Assembly: GCA_017407645.1 (NCBI GenBank)
Contig: JAFQWE010000030.1
Span: 1 to 62,135, forward strand
Direction of reading: 5' to 3'
Source of the DNA: Clostridia bacterium
Lineage (GTDB): Bacteria; Bacillota; Clostridia; Oscillospirales; Acutalibacteraceae
Length of the DNA: 62,135 nt
Part shown: positions 50,390 through 58,817 of the stretch, one piece after another
Layout of the letters: each line of letters begins with the position of its first letter
How positions within the stretch are numbered: the first letter of the stretch is position 1
The notes under the pieces: generated by a model
Databases searched by the model: none
What the model was told of the DNA's origin: nothing
The model's input: the letters and a program-made list of their open reading frames with translations, nothing else
Program-made: the position numbers and the translations under genes

Positions 50390-52031
50390 CGAAAACAATA
50401 ATCTTCAGCCCAAAGTTGCTGAAACTACACCTGCGCCAATCGCTACACTGCCCAAACCAACTCCATTGCTAAAGGTAGCCACCACAGGCAGAGATATGAT
50501 TTTTGCCCTGCTTTTTTTAGTGGCAGGTATTGTTTGGATTGATTTTTCCGTTTACGGCGGATTTGACCTTGGCTACACGATTGCGTCAATTATATTAGGC
50601 GCATTGGTGCTTATTTATCCTACGGCAGAGCATCGTCTGTCCTTGTTCGGCACCCTTTATGCAACCTGTGCAGTGGCAATAACAGTACCTTTTTGTATGT
50701 ATACCTCTGTCTCGTCAAAAGTTTTGCTCTTTTTCTGGTCGGTACTGCTTATGGGCCTTGCAATTGTCAACAACACAAAAAATGCAAGCCGAGGTTGGAT
50801 GCAGCTTGTGGAAGCAATGCGCCTTATTTTAATGACACCCTTTGAGCGTTGCTCAAATACCCTTGCTTCACTTTTTCAGGATAAAGGCTCTAACTCAAAG
50901 AAAAAAGCAAAAGGCATACTTATCGGCATTGCCTGTGGCTTGCCTGCTTTGTTTATTATCGTGCCCATACTTGTTTCATCAGACGCCGCTTTTGAGGCGG
51001 TAATGAACAATATTTTTGCCGACGGAATTTCAAGGGTTATTGCCTCTGTAATAATGGGAACCTTCCTTGCAATTCTTCTTTTCACAACGGTTTTTGCCGC
51101 AAGCAAAAAGATTGTAAAGATTGATTCTGTAAATCAAGCCGAAAAAACTGACGAGACCAACAAGACAAAGTTTAGAGGCGTGTCATCCACACCCGTTACC
51201 ACGTTTTTGTGCACAATAAGTCTGGTTTACGTGGTCTATCTTTTCTCACAGCTTGCCTATTTCTTCAACGCTTTTGCAGGATTTTTACCTGAAAATTACA
51301 CTACCGCTCAATATGCCCGCCGCGGATTTTTCGAAATGACGGTTATATGCGGAATAAATATCGGGGTAATTGTCGGCTCATTGCTTATCAGCAAAAAGGA
51401 TAAAAAGGGCAATCAACCCTTGGCAGTGCGACTGCTGTGCGGATTTATCTGCCTGTTTTCACTTGTGATTGTGGCAACCGTAATCGGCAAGCTTGTAATG
51501 TATATGGGGCTTTACGGTCTTACAGAATTGCGTTTGTATACCTCACTGTTCAGCGTCTGCGCCGCAATTATAATCATATTTGTGGGCATAAGACTGTTAA
51601 TTCCCCGCTTCGCCTATTTCAGAGCGACGGCGGCAACTCTTGCCGTATTGTCGGTAGGCATCGCTTTTGCCGATGTTAACACCACCATTGCCCGATATAA
51701 CACTGAGGCTTATCTTAACGGCTATTTAGAGCAGGTGGACGTGGATTATTTAGGCACACTCGGTTCAGCATCAGTACCCTCACTGGTTGAGCTTATGGAT
51801 AGCGATGATGCACAAGTGGCAAGGAAAGCCGCAACCAGACTGTATTATCTTGCAGGCGAATACGGACGAATAGACAGTGAAAGCGGTGCAATATACTTGT
51901 ATGATTTTATTCCTGCACAAACGGATGATTTCAGAGAGTATAACATACAGTTTGTCACCGCTCGCGATTTGATAGCAGAAAACTGGGATAAGATACTGGA
52001 TTTGTATACCGCAACTAATTCCTCTTACTAA
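50382..52031 (+). CDS. DUF4153/DUF4173-type membrane protein
   Basis: A 549-residue protein with roughly twelve helices and the DUF4153/4173 layout: YPTAEHRLSLFGTLYATCAVAITVPFC, then GLPALFIIVPILVSSDAAFEAVMNN, VYLFSQLAYFFNAFAGFLPENYTTAQYARRGFFEMT, and SAVGIAFADVNTTIARYNTEAY. The C-terminus (residues about 450-549) is soluble and contains a HEAT-like patch (SVPSLVELMDSDDAQVARKAATRLYYL). Start ATG 50382 is eight bases after AAAGGA; ATG 50373 overlaps it. Translation is probably coupled to the XRE gene. Role unknown. Confidence 0.83.
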   Translation: MSNENNNLQPKVAETTPAPIATLPKPTPLLKVATTGRDMIFALLFLVAGIVWIDFSVYGGFDLGYTIASIILGALVLIYPTAEHRLSLFGTLYATCAVAITVPFCMYTSVSSKVLLFFWSVLLMGLAIVNNTKNASRGWMQLVEAMRLILMTPFERCSNTLASLFQDKGSNSKKKAKGILIGIACGLPALFIIVPILVSSDAAFEAVMNNIFADGISRVIASVIMGTFLAILLFTTVFAASKKIVKIDSVNQAEKTDETNKTKFRGVSSTPVTTFLCTISLVYVVYLFSQLAYFFNAFAGFLPENYTTAQYARRGFFEMTVICGINIGVIVGSLLISKKDKKGNQPLAVRLLCGFICLFSLVIVATVIGKLVMYMGLYGLTELRLYTSLFSVCAAIIIIFVGIRLLIPRFAYFRATAATLAVLSVGIAFADVNTTIARYNTEAYLNGYLEQVDVDYLGTLGSASVPSLVELMDSDDAQVARKAATRLYYLAGEYGRIDSESGAIYLYDFIPAQTDDFREYNIQFVTARDLIAENWDKILDLYTATNSSY

Positions 52032-52035
52032 AATA

Positions 52036-52067
52036 AAAACGCTTTCGGTTTTCCGAAAGCGTTTTTT
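52036..52067. terminator. Bidirectional terminator
   Basis: AAAACGCTTTCGG pairs with CCGAAAGCGTTTT. It separates the convergent DUF4153-type gene and the alpha/beta hydrolase. Confidence 0.9.
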
Positions 52068-52068
52068 C

Positions 52069-52854
52069 TTATCCAATAAAATCAATATTTTTAAGCCACT
52101 CTTTAAGCATTTCTGCCCAACGGGCTACGTAGGGGGAATTGGTTGCAAGACCTAATCCGTGATTGCCCGATGGGAAAATATGCATCTCAAACTGAATGTT
52201 GTGATTACGCAGTGCCTCGCCGTAGCGTAAACTGTTAGCCACGTTAACAGCGGCATCGTCAGAGGTGTGCCACACAAAAGCGGTTGGAGTGGTGTCGCTT
52301 ACCAATTTATCACAAGAGAATTTTGCCGATTGAGGCTGATTACCTTCACCCAAAAGGTTAACAAATGAGCCTTCGTGTGCAACAAGACTGTCGGGTGAAC
52401 AAATAACAGGATAGCACAAAATGGTGGCGTTGGGATTGGCCGACTCCTCATCAATTACGTCTGCACCCTCAAAATCAATGGGGGCGGTATATGTAGAGGT
52501 CAGGGCGGCAAGATGACCGCCTGCAGAGGACCCCATAACAGCAATTTTATCTTTGTTAATACCAAATTTTTCGGCGTTTGCTCGAACAAATCTTATTGCG
52601 CGTCGTGAATCAAGCAAGGGTAACGGGAAACGGTGGGGACTTACTCTGTACTGACAAACAAAGGCGTCCATTCCAATTGAGTTGAAATAAAGGGCATACC
52701 CCTCGCCCTCGTGATTTGCCCTCATACCGTAGCCGCCACCGGGCAAAATAACAACTGTGGCATCGGTCACCTTGTTTTCGGCAGGGTAATAATCAACAAC
52801 AGGAGTTTCTTCACAAAGTCCTGGCACCTTGTCCCAAAGATTAAAAGTCTGCAT
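52069..52854 (-). CDS. Alpha/beta hydrolase, acetyl-esterase-like
   Basis: A 261-residue esterase of the BD-FAE/Axe type. An oxyanion loop ILPGGGYGMRANHEGEGYALYF precedes the nucleophile Ser in VMGSSAGGHLAAL, with later catalytic residues in WHTSDDAAV (Asp) and PSGNHGLGLA (His). No signal peptide, so it works inside the cell, perhaps removing acetyl or other esters from imported xylan or plant oligosaccharides. GAGG precedes the ATG at 52854. It lies 28 bases downstream of a small membrane protein gene. Confidence 0.9.
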   Translation of the reverse strand: MQTFNLWDKVPGLCEETPVVDYYPAENKVTDATVVILPGGGYGMRANHEGEGYALYFNSIGMDAFVCQYRVSPHRFPLPLLDSRRAIRFVRANAEKFGINKDKIAVMGSSAGGHLAALTSTYTAPIDFEGADVIDEESANPNATILCYPVICSPDSLVAHEGSFVNLLGEGNQPQSAKFSCDKLVSDTTPTAFVWHTSDDAAVNVANSLRYGEALRNHNIQFEMHIFPSGNHGLGLATNSPYVARWAEMLKEWLKNIDFIG

Positions 52855-52882
52855 AATGTAAACCTCGCTTTCAAGCAAAATT

Positions 52883-53056
52883 TTACATCATTGCGCCAAT
52901 ATTGTCAACCATTCTGTCAACAACTTTTGTGGCTTTGCGCTTTAAGGCTTTAACATTCACCTTGTTATACATAGCGGCGCAACCCATTGCTCCAACTGCG
53001 GCGGCAGAAATGGCAATAAGCATATAGGTAGAGACAGGCTGTTTGCGTCTGAACAT
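52883..53056 (-). CDS. Small membrane protein
   Basis: A 57-residue frame, MFRRKQPVSTYMLIAISAAA, with one hydrophobic helix (about residues 10-28) and a basic tail (VNVKALKRKATKVVDRMVDN). GAGGTGA stands four bases before the ATG, the same good spacing used by its neighbours, and the frame is closed by TAA just before the hydrolase gene. The ribosome site and spacing make it convincing. Function unknown; it resembles short anchor proteins of the YtxH-like kind. Confidence 0.72.
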   Translation of the reverse strand: MFRRKQPVSTYMLIAISAAAVGAMGCAAMYNKVNVKALKRKATKVVDRMVDNIGAMM

Positions 53057-53092
53057 AAAATCACCTCACTTTATATTATCTTAACCAAACAC

Positions 53093-53121
53093 TTGATTTT
53101 TAGTCCGATTGGGGTTAAAAT
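53093..53121 (+). promoter_or_regulatory. Promoter of rpe
   Basis: TTGATT (53093-53098), 17 bases, TAAAAT (53116-53121), then GGAGG before the ATG. Confidence 0.75.
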
Positions 53122-53152
53122 AAAAGCGAAAACAAAAACGGAGGACTTTTAA

Positions 53153-53806
53153 ATGGTTCAGATTTCACCTTCAATGTTGGCGGCAGATTTTGTTGAACTT
53201 AGTTCAGCCCTTAAAAAGCTTGAAAAATCAGGTGCCGAAATGCTTCATATCGACGTTATGGATGGCATTTTTGTGCCCAATCTGTCAATCGGCTTTCCTG
53301 TAACCGAGTCGCTTTATAAGCACACAAATATCCCTCTTGACGTGCATCTTATGATAACCAAACCCCAACTTTATGTAGAAAAATTTGCAAAATATGCTCA
53401 GCGCATCTCTATCCATTACGAAAGTGACTGTGACGTGCGCGAAACCCTCAGAATGATAAAAAACGCAGGGGTAATTCCCTCAATTACCATTAAGCCTGCC
53501 ACTCCTGCCGAGGCGATTTTTGATTTGCTGGACGAGGTTGGAATGGTGCTTGTTATGTCGGTTGAGCCCGGTTTTGGCGGTCAGTCATATATTGACAGTG
53601 CAACCGATAAAATTGCCGCAATCCGTGCCGAGTGTGACCGCAGAGGTCTTGAAATGGATATTCAGGTTGACGGCGGTATCAATATGAAAACAGCTCCCAT
53701 TGCCGCAAAGGCAGGCGCCAATATTCTGGTAGCAGGCAGTGCCGTCTTTAATGCAGAAGATATGGCTCAGGCAGTCCGCGAGCTTAAAGCGGTTTGCGAG
53801 CAGTAA
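53153..53806 (+). CDS. rpe: Ribulose-phosphate 3-epimerase
   Basis: A 217-residue TIM-barrel enzyme that interconverts ribulose 5-phosphate and xylulose 5-phosphate. Features: ISPSMLAADF, MLHIDVMDGIFVPN (metal-binding His and Asp), DVHLMITKP, HYESD, VMSVEPGFGGQ and IQVDGGINM. Together with XylAB it connects pentose sugars to the pentose phosphate pathway. GGAGG precedes the ATG. The 3' end overlaps the convergent mecA gene by 23 bases. Confidence 0.96.
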   Translation: MVQISPSMLAADFVELSSALKKLEKSGAEMLHIDVMDGIFVPNLSIGFPVTESLYKHTNIPLDVHLMITKPQLYVEKFAKYAQRISIHYESDCDVRETLRMIKNAGVIPSITIKPATPAEAIFDLLDEVGMVLVMSVEPGFGGQSYIDSATDKIAAIRAECDRRGLEMDIQVDGGINMKTAPIAAKAGANILVAGSAVFNAEDMAQAVRELKAVCEQ

Positions 53807-54329
53807 AATCTGCCATAATATTATCGCTAAGCATTTTGCCGTGCTCGGCAGTAAATAAGGCGACGCTTTTGCCACCGATTTTTTGCCCGTATTCGCTTAA
53901 AATCAGTCGCAGTGACCGTTGCCGTTCACCCAGTATGATAAGTCTGTATTTGCCTTCAAGCAGGTACAGACTTGTTTTATTTTTGCAGTGGGGAAGCAGA
54001 GCCTTTATGCCGTCAACAAGCTCGTCGGCAGAGTCAAATTGCCACACGCCCACGTTAAAATCCACCCGTCTGCCCTTAAAAGACGGGGTAACAAGGGTTA
54101 AAAATATGGTGCAGCCCTCTTTTTCGGCAGGCAGAATTTCAATCACAAGTCGTCGGTCGGTAAGGCGAAAATCCTCTTTTGCACCTATTCTTGAAAGCAG
54201 GTCGTCAAGCATTTTGCGAGTGCCTGCGGAGGTATAGTCAAGCTCACCGTAGCTTGTGCCCAACTCTTTCAGGTCGGCGGCAGAAAGGTCTATTTTAAGC
54301 CGCTCGGGCGTTTCAAAATGTACGTTCAT
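53784..54329 (-). CDS. MecA-family adaptor protein
   Basis: A 181-residue protein. The N-terminal MNVHFETPERLKIDLSAADLKELGTSYGELDY, then TRKMLDDLLSRIGAKEDF, is the MecA N-domain that binds substrates. The C-terminal half (FNVGVWQFDSADELVDGIKALLP...SLYLLEGKYRLIIL) resembles the ClpC-binding domain. It would deliver proteins to a Clp protease. Start ATG 54329 follows GGGGAGGG; a longer frame to 54425 lacks a site. It overlaps the end of rpe on the other strand by 23 bases. Confidence 0.88.
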   Translation of the reverse strand: MNVHFETPERLKIDLSAADLKELGTSYGELDYTSAGTRKMLDDLLSRIGAKEDFRLTDRRLVIEILPAEKEGCTIFLTLVTPSFKGRRVDFNVGVWQFDSADELVDGIKALLPHCKNKTSLYLLEGKYRLIILGERQRSLRLILSEYGQKIGGKSVALFTAEHGKMLSDNIMADFTARKPL

Positions 54330-54492
54330 ATTTCCCTCCCCAATAGGTTTATATACAAATGATAAACCCAAACAAATGCAATAATCAAGCGGTAAATAAA
54401 GGTTGCATAAAATTGCCGCTTGCATATACTACATTTTATGAAAAGAGGGCATAATTGCCCATAATTTCGGCAAAAATATGGTGGGTGAGAAT

Positions 54493-54627
54493 ATGGAGCA
54501 TATTGAAATTAAAGAAAAAAGCAACTGGCAGATTTTTTGGAAGGCGGCAGGCATCACCGCAATAGCGGTGGGGCTGATTGCCGTGGGATTTTTCGGCGCA
54601 ATGCTTGTGTCAAAATTTTGGATGTAA
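54493..54627 (+). CDS. Possible small membrane protein
   Basis: A 44-residue frame: MEHIEIKEKSNWQIFWKAAG, then one membrane helix (ITAIAVGLIAVGFFGAMLV) and SKFWM. GGTGAG stands about four bases before the ATG, and the frame ends in TAA. No family known. It lies between divergent mecA and a block of intergenic repeats. Confidence 0.5.
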   Translation: MEHIEIKEKSNWQIFWKAAGITAIAVGLIAVGFFGAMLVSKFWM

Positions 54628-54919
54628 TTATGTAGTAGGGGATGGCGTTCACGACATCCCGTAAAAACAGCCCTACTCTGACGAGGGAGCCAAGACGGGC
54701 AGATAATATCTGCCCCTACAAACACGATTTGATGCAGTAGGGGATGCATTTATGCATCCCGAAGCGGAAGAGATTATATAAAATCGTAGGGGATGGCGTT
54801 CACGACATCCCGTAATAAAATCGTCCCAACGGGACGTACCGACATTATTCATTATTCAATATTCATCAATCATCATTCATTAAAAAATCCCGTTCAACCG
54901 AACGGGATTTTTGTTATAT
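54628..54919. repeat. Mosaic of short dispersed repeats with terminator
   Basis: No gene. It holds two GTAGGGGATG palindromes (54635-54664, 54786-54815), a shorter variant (54737-54761), a GGGCAGATAATATCTGCCCC palindrome (54694-54713) and, at 54809-54911, one copy of a long direct repeat whose twin lies at 57286-57381. The repeat ends in AAAAATCCCGTTC / GAACGGGATTTTT, a hairpin that serves as terminator for the minus-strand surface-protein gene. Confidence 0.8.
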
Positions 54920-57094
54920 TTACGCTACCCAGGCTCCGCCTTCGTTAAAGTAGTACCAAGTGCTGCCAAGATATTGCCAACCGGTCAGCATAGCGCCGCC
55001 GTCAGCAAGATAATACCAGGTGTTTCCAAGGAGCAACCAACCTGTTGCCATATCGCCACTTGCATTAAAGTAATACCAGGTGCCGCCGATAAGTTGCCAG
55101 TCGGTCACCATATTACCGCCAGGGGCTAAATAATACCAAGTGCCGCCTAAATTCAACCAACCTGTTGCCATAGTACCGCCTGCGTTAAAGTAATACCAAG
55201 CGGAGCCGATATACTGCCAGCCTGTGACCATGTTGCCACCCTCAGCAAAGTAATACCAGCTTGAGCCGAGATATTGCCAGCCGGTCACCATATTACCGCC
55301 GGGGGCTAAATAATACCAAGTGCCGCCTAAATTCAGCCAACCTGTTGCCATATTGCCGCCCTCGTTAAAATAGTACCAATTATAATTGATGTATTGCCAG
55401 CCGGTAAGCATTACGCCGTTATCGTCAAAGAAATACCAGTTATAGTTTATGTACTGCCAATTTGTAGCCTTAACGCCGTCGATGTAATAGAGCCAGTTTG
55501 CACCGTCAGGCACCCAACCCTCAAGAACAACCTCGCGAACATCATCGCAAACATTACAATCGGCATCACTATCATTATCATAGGTATGCTCTGCAGTACC
55601 GATACAACTGTTGTAATGCCAAGAGGCATAGGTTAAAAAAGAATTACCATAACCATCAATGTAGATTAAGGCTTTATCACTTTCATCGCCCCTGTAATAT
55701 ACATTGATGAGTGAGCCGCAAAAGAAAGCACTTCTACCAATACTTGTTACGCTGTTGGGGATGGTGATGCTTGTGAGGGAGCGACAATTTTCGAAAGCAT
55801 AATCACCAATACTAGTAACTCCGTCGGGAATAGTAAGTTCTGTTACTAATTGACCGTTTAAATATAGATTGTTTGCACAAAACAAGGGGTTAGCAGAACC
55901 TAGCCTGGGATCATAATAACCATTTGCAAAATCTATGTTGCACCAAGCAACGATATCACATATGTGCACTTCTGCAAGGGAGTCGCAATCAGAGAAAGCA
56001 TAATAACCAATACTTGTTACGCTGTCGGGGATGGTGATGCTTATGAGGGAGCGGCAATAACGAAAAGCAGAGTTGCCAATAGTTTTGGTACCATTTTTAA
56101 TGGTATATGTTGTTGCGCTGCCATCGTATTCTATAAGATGGTTGCCTATATATAATGCTCCATCTATCCAATTGCTAATATCATTGTAGTAGACAGTGTT
56201 ACAGAAAGCACGATAACCAATACTTGTTACGCTGTCGCCAATGGTAACGCTTGTGAGGCAGTCGCAATCATAGAAAGCATAATCACCAATACTTGTTACG
56301 CTGTCGCCAATGGTAACGCTTGTGAGGCAGTCGCAATCATAGAAAGCATAATCACCAATACTTGTTACGCTGTCGCCAATGGTAACGCTTGTAAGGGAGT
56401 CGCAATCTTCGAAAGCATACTCACCAATAGTTGTTACGCTGTCGGGGATGGTGATGCTTGTGAGGGAGCGGCAATAACGAAAAGCAGAGTTGCCAATAGT
56501 GGTTGCCTTTGTTATTATAACCTCTTTAAGCGATGAGGGTACATAATCATCATTCTCTAAGTCTGATGAAGCACCAAAGATATAACCAAAATGAGTATTA
56601 CTTGTTCCAGTAAGCCTTTGGCCAACAAAAGGCAAGGTGATGTTTGTAAGGGAGTTGCAATTTTCGAAAGCATACTCACCAATAGTTGTTACGCTGTCGC
56701 CAATGGTAACGCTTGTAAGGGAGTTGCAATCAGAGAAAGCATAATCACCAATACTTGTTACGCTGTCGCCAATGGTAACGCTTGTGAGGGAGCGGCAATC
56801 AGAGAAAGCATAATAACCAATACTTGTTACGCTGTTTGGGATGATGATGCTTGTGAGAGAGGTGCAATTATAGAAAGCGTCCTTACCTATACTTGTTACA
56901 GGATAACCGCCTAAAGTCGACGGTATGGTTACAGCACCGCTTATGTTTGTGTCACAATCGGTAATTTTTGCCTTTCTGTTTGAAACAGTATAAGTAAAAT
57001 AACCGCTAGTTACCGCATTTGCTGTTATTGCAAACACAGGCAAGGTGGAGAATATGAGCACTAAACAGAGTGCCACGGAAAATAACTTTTTCAT
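54920..57094 (-). CDS. LRR_5 surface protein with choline-binding repeats
   Basis: A 724-residue exported protein. The signal peptide MKKLFSVALCLVLIFSTLPVFA ends near TANAV. Most of it is BspA-type leucine-rich repeats of about 23 residues (LTSVTIGDSVTSIGDYAFYDC). Two adjacent repeats at 56219-56356 are identical at DNA level. A CNVC segment (HTYDNDSDADCNVCDDVRE) leads to ten C-terminal 20-residue wall-binding repeats (GWQYLGSSWYYFAEGGNMVT-like), ending in WYYFNEGGAWVA as in the 38943-42449 protein. Start ATG 57094 follows GGGAGG by seven bases. Probably attached to wall polymers. Confidence 0.92.
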   Translation of the reverse strand: MKKLFSVALCLVLIFSTLPVFAITANAVTSGYFTYTVSNRKAKITDCDTNISGAVTIPSTLGGYPVTSIGKDAFYNCTSLTSIIIPNSVTSIGYYAFSDCRSLTSVTIGDSVTSIGDYAFSDCNSLTSVTIGDSVTTIGEYAFENCNSLTNITLPFVGQRLTGTSNTHFGYIFGASSDLENDDYVPSSLKEVIITKATTIGNSAFRYCRSLTSITIPDSVTTIGEYAFEDCDSLTSVTIGDSVTSIGDYAFYDCDCLTSVTIGDSVTSIGDYAFYDCDCLTSVTIGDSVTSIGYRAFCNTVYYNDISNWIDGALYIGNHLIEYDGSATTYTIKNGTKTIGNSAFRYCRSLISITIPDSVTSIGYYAFSDCDSLAEVHICDIVAWCNIDFANGYYDPRLGSANPLFCANNLYLNGQLVTELTIPDGVTSIGDYAFENCRSLTSITIPNSVTSIGRSAFFCGSLINVYYRGDESDKALIYIDGYGNSFLTYASWHYNSCIGTAEHTYDNDSDADCNVCDDVREVVLEGWVPDGANWLYYIDGVKATNWQYINYNWYFFDDNGVMLTGWQYINYNWYYFNEGGNMATGWLNLGGTWYYLAPGGNMVTGWQYLGSSWYYFAEGGNMVTGWQYIGSAWYYFNAGGTMATGWLNLGGTWYYLAPGGNMVTDWQLIGGTWYYFNASGDMATGWLLLGNTWYYLADGGAMLTGWQYLGSTWYYFNEGGAWVA

Positions 57095-57134
57095 TATAAT
57101 TCCTCCCGAATAAATTGGGTATATTAACACATAA

Positions 57135-57163
57135 ATTTTATCACCATAATAGTGACTTGTCAA
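57135..57163 (-). promoter_or_regulatory. Promoter of the LRR surface protein
   Basis: On the minus strand TTGACA (57163-57158), 17 bases, TAAAAT (57140-57135). Confidence 0.8.
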
Positions 57164-57385
57164 TAAGAGGGTTTTTCATTCGTAAGGGATGGCGATTTGC
57201 CACATTCCGCATAAAACGGGTCGTCAAAAATTGCCGACCCCTACGAGCCCCGTTTTAATCCGCATCGTAGGGCGGGGGGCTTGCTCCCGTAATAAAATCG
57301 TCCCAACGGGACGTACCGATATTATTCAATATTCATCAATCATCATTCATTAAAAAATCCCGTTCAACCGAACGGGATTTTGCAT
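57164..57385. repeat. Intergenic repeats and second copy of the 100-bp repeat
   Basis: A diverged GTAAGGGATGG palindrome (57180-57211), then a GTAGGGCGGGGGGCTTGCTCCCG hairpin without its last bases (57268-57288), then 57286-57381, almost identical to 54809-54911 (one substitution and a 7-base length difference). It ends in the same AAAAATCCCGTTC / GAACGGGATTTT hairpin, here the terminator of cysK. No gene. Confidence 0.8.
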
Positions 57386-58309
57386 TTACCTATTATACAT
57401 ATCTGTGGACAAATATCTGTCGCCTGTGTCAGCAAGGATTACCACAATATTTTTACCCTTATTTTCGGGCTGTGCGGCAATCTGCTTTGCGGCAAAGAGG
57501 GCGGCACCCGACGAAATTCCCACCATGATACCCTCGGTTTTGGCAAGACTTCTGCCTGCCTCATAGGCTTCCTCGGTGGTGACGGTCATAACCCTGTCAA
57601 AAAGGGAGGTATCAAGATTTTCAGGCACAAAATTTGCGCCAATACCCTGAATCCCGTGAGGGCCCGCCTTACCTTGTGACAAAAGGGGGCTGTCGGCAGG
57701 CTCAACGGCAACAACCTCAATATTGGGATTTTGCTCTTTAAGATATTTTGCAACACCCGAAAGGGTACCGCCGGTGCCAACACCTGCCACAAAAATATCT
57801 ACCTTGCCGTCGGTATCACGCCAAATTTCAGGCCCCGTGGTAAGATAGTGAGCCTTGGGATTGGCAGGATTGTCAAACTGACTTGGAATGAATGAGTTGG
57901 GAGTCGCATCGCAAATTTCCTTTGCCTTTGCGATGGCACCTGTCATACCCAACTTGCCATCGGTCAATATAAGCTCTGCTCCGTAACTTTTCATCAGGTT
58001 GATGCGCTCTTTAGACATAGTATCGGGCATAGTGATAATCACCTTGTAGCCACGTCTTGCACCGATGGCGGCAAGGCCAATACCCGTATTACCGCTTGTT
58101 GGCTCAATAATAGTGGCACCGTCGGTAATAAGACCTTTTTCCTCGGCGTCATCAAGCATTTTAAGGGCAACTCTGTCCTTAACGGAGCCTGCGGGATTAA
58201 AATATTCAAGCTTTAGCAGCAGGTTGGCAGGGAGTCCTTTGCCGAAATTTTCGGCGCAAAGGAGGGGTGTGTTGCCAACAAGCTCTTCAATGCGATGTTT
58301 AACGTTCAT
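57386..58309 (-). CDS. cysK: Cysteine synthase A
   Basis: A 307-residue PLP enzyme that makes cysteine from O-acetylserine and sulfide. The PLP lysine is Lys44 in FNPAGSVKDR. PTSGNTGIGLA binds substrate and GVGTGGTLSGV the phosphate. A late Ser in GISSGAALFAA contacts the pyridine ring. The start ATG 58309 follows AAAGGA by eight bases; the TTG just upstream is less likely. It lies 14 bases after the dCMP deaminase gene in one probable operon. Confidence 0.96.
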   Translation of the reverse strand: MNVKHRIEELVGNTPLLCAENFGKGLPANLLLKLEYFNPAGSVKDRVALKMLDDAEEKGLITDGATIIEPTSGNTGIGLAAIGARRGYKVIITMPDTMSKERINLMKSYGAELILTDGKLGMTGAIAKAKEICDATPNSFIPSQFDNPANPKAHYLTTGPEIWRDTDGKVDIFVAGVGTGGTLSGVAKYLKEQNPNIEVVAVEPADSPLLSQGKAGPHGIQGIGANFVPENLDTSLFDRVMTVTTEEAYEAGRSLAKTEGIMVGISSGAALFAAKQIAAQPENKGKNIVVILADTGDRYLSTDMYNR

Positions 58310-58323
58310 CAAAACAATCCTTT

Positions 58324-58803
58324 TCAGCGAACAAAATCAAGTGTGATAGTATCAATTTCGGTTTTAAGTTGAGTCAGTTTTACACCTGCGGCATTAAGCA
58401 TACGCTTAGAAGCGATGGTGGCAGGAGTATCGGCATATTTATCATACAGATAAACAACCTCTTTTATACCTGACTGAATGATGGCTTTTGCACATTCATT
58501 GCAGGGAAACAGGTCAACGTAGACTCTTGCATCCTTAAGATTGCGACCGCCTGCGTTAAGAATAGCGTTAAGCTCGGCGTGAACTACGTAAGGATACTTG
58601 GTCTCGTCACCCTCTCGGTCCCAAGGGAACTCGTCATCAGAGCAACCGTAGGGAAAACCGTTGTAGCCGGTAGAAATGATAACGTTTTCGGGGCTTACGA
58701 TACAAGCGCCCACCTGAGTGCTTGGGTCCTTGCTACGCTTTGCGGCAAGCAGGGCAACTCCCATAAAATACTCGTCCCAATTGATATAATCTGTTCTTTT
58801 CAT
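58324..58803 (-). CDS. dCMP deaminase
   Basis: A 159-residue zinc deaminase that turns dCMP into dUMP (ComEB-type). The active site is His75-Ala-Glu77 (VVHAELNAI) with Cys101 and Cys104 (PCNECAKAI). DPSTQVGACIV and GYNGFPYGCSDDEFPW are standard for the family. AAGGTGG lies before ATG. Placed between the CDP-glycerol transferase genes and cysK. Confidence 0.95.
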   Translation of the reverse strand: MKRTDYINWDEYFMGVALLAAKRSKDPSTQVGACIVSPENVIISTGYNGFPYGCSDDEFPWDREGDETKYPYVVHAELNAILNAGGRNLKDARVYVDLFPCNECAKAIIQSGIKEVVYLYDKYADTPATIASKRMLNAAGVKLTQLKTEIDTITLDFVR

Positions 58804-58817
58804 AAAAAAATACCACC

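Noticed and set aside
56219..56425. Regular 69-bp repeats as CRISPR or satellite
   Set aside because: They are in frame within the LRR gene and each encodes one leucine-rich repeat.
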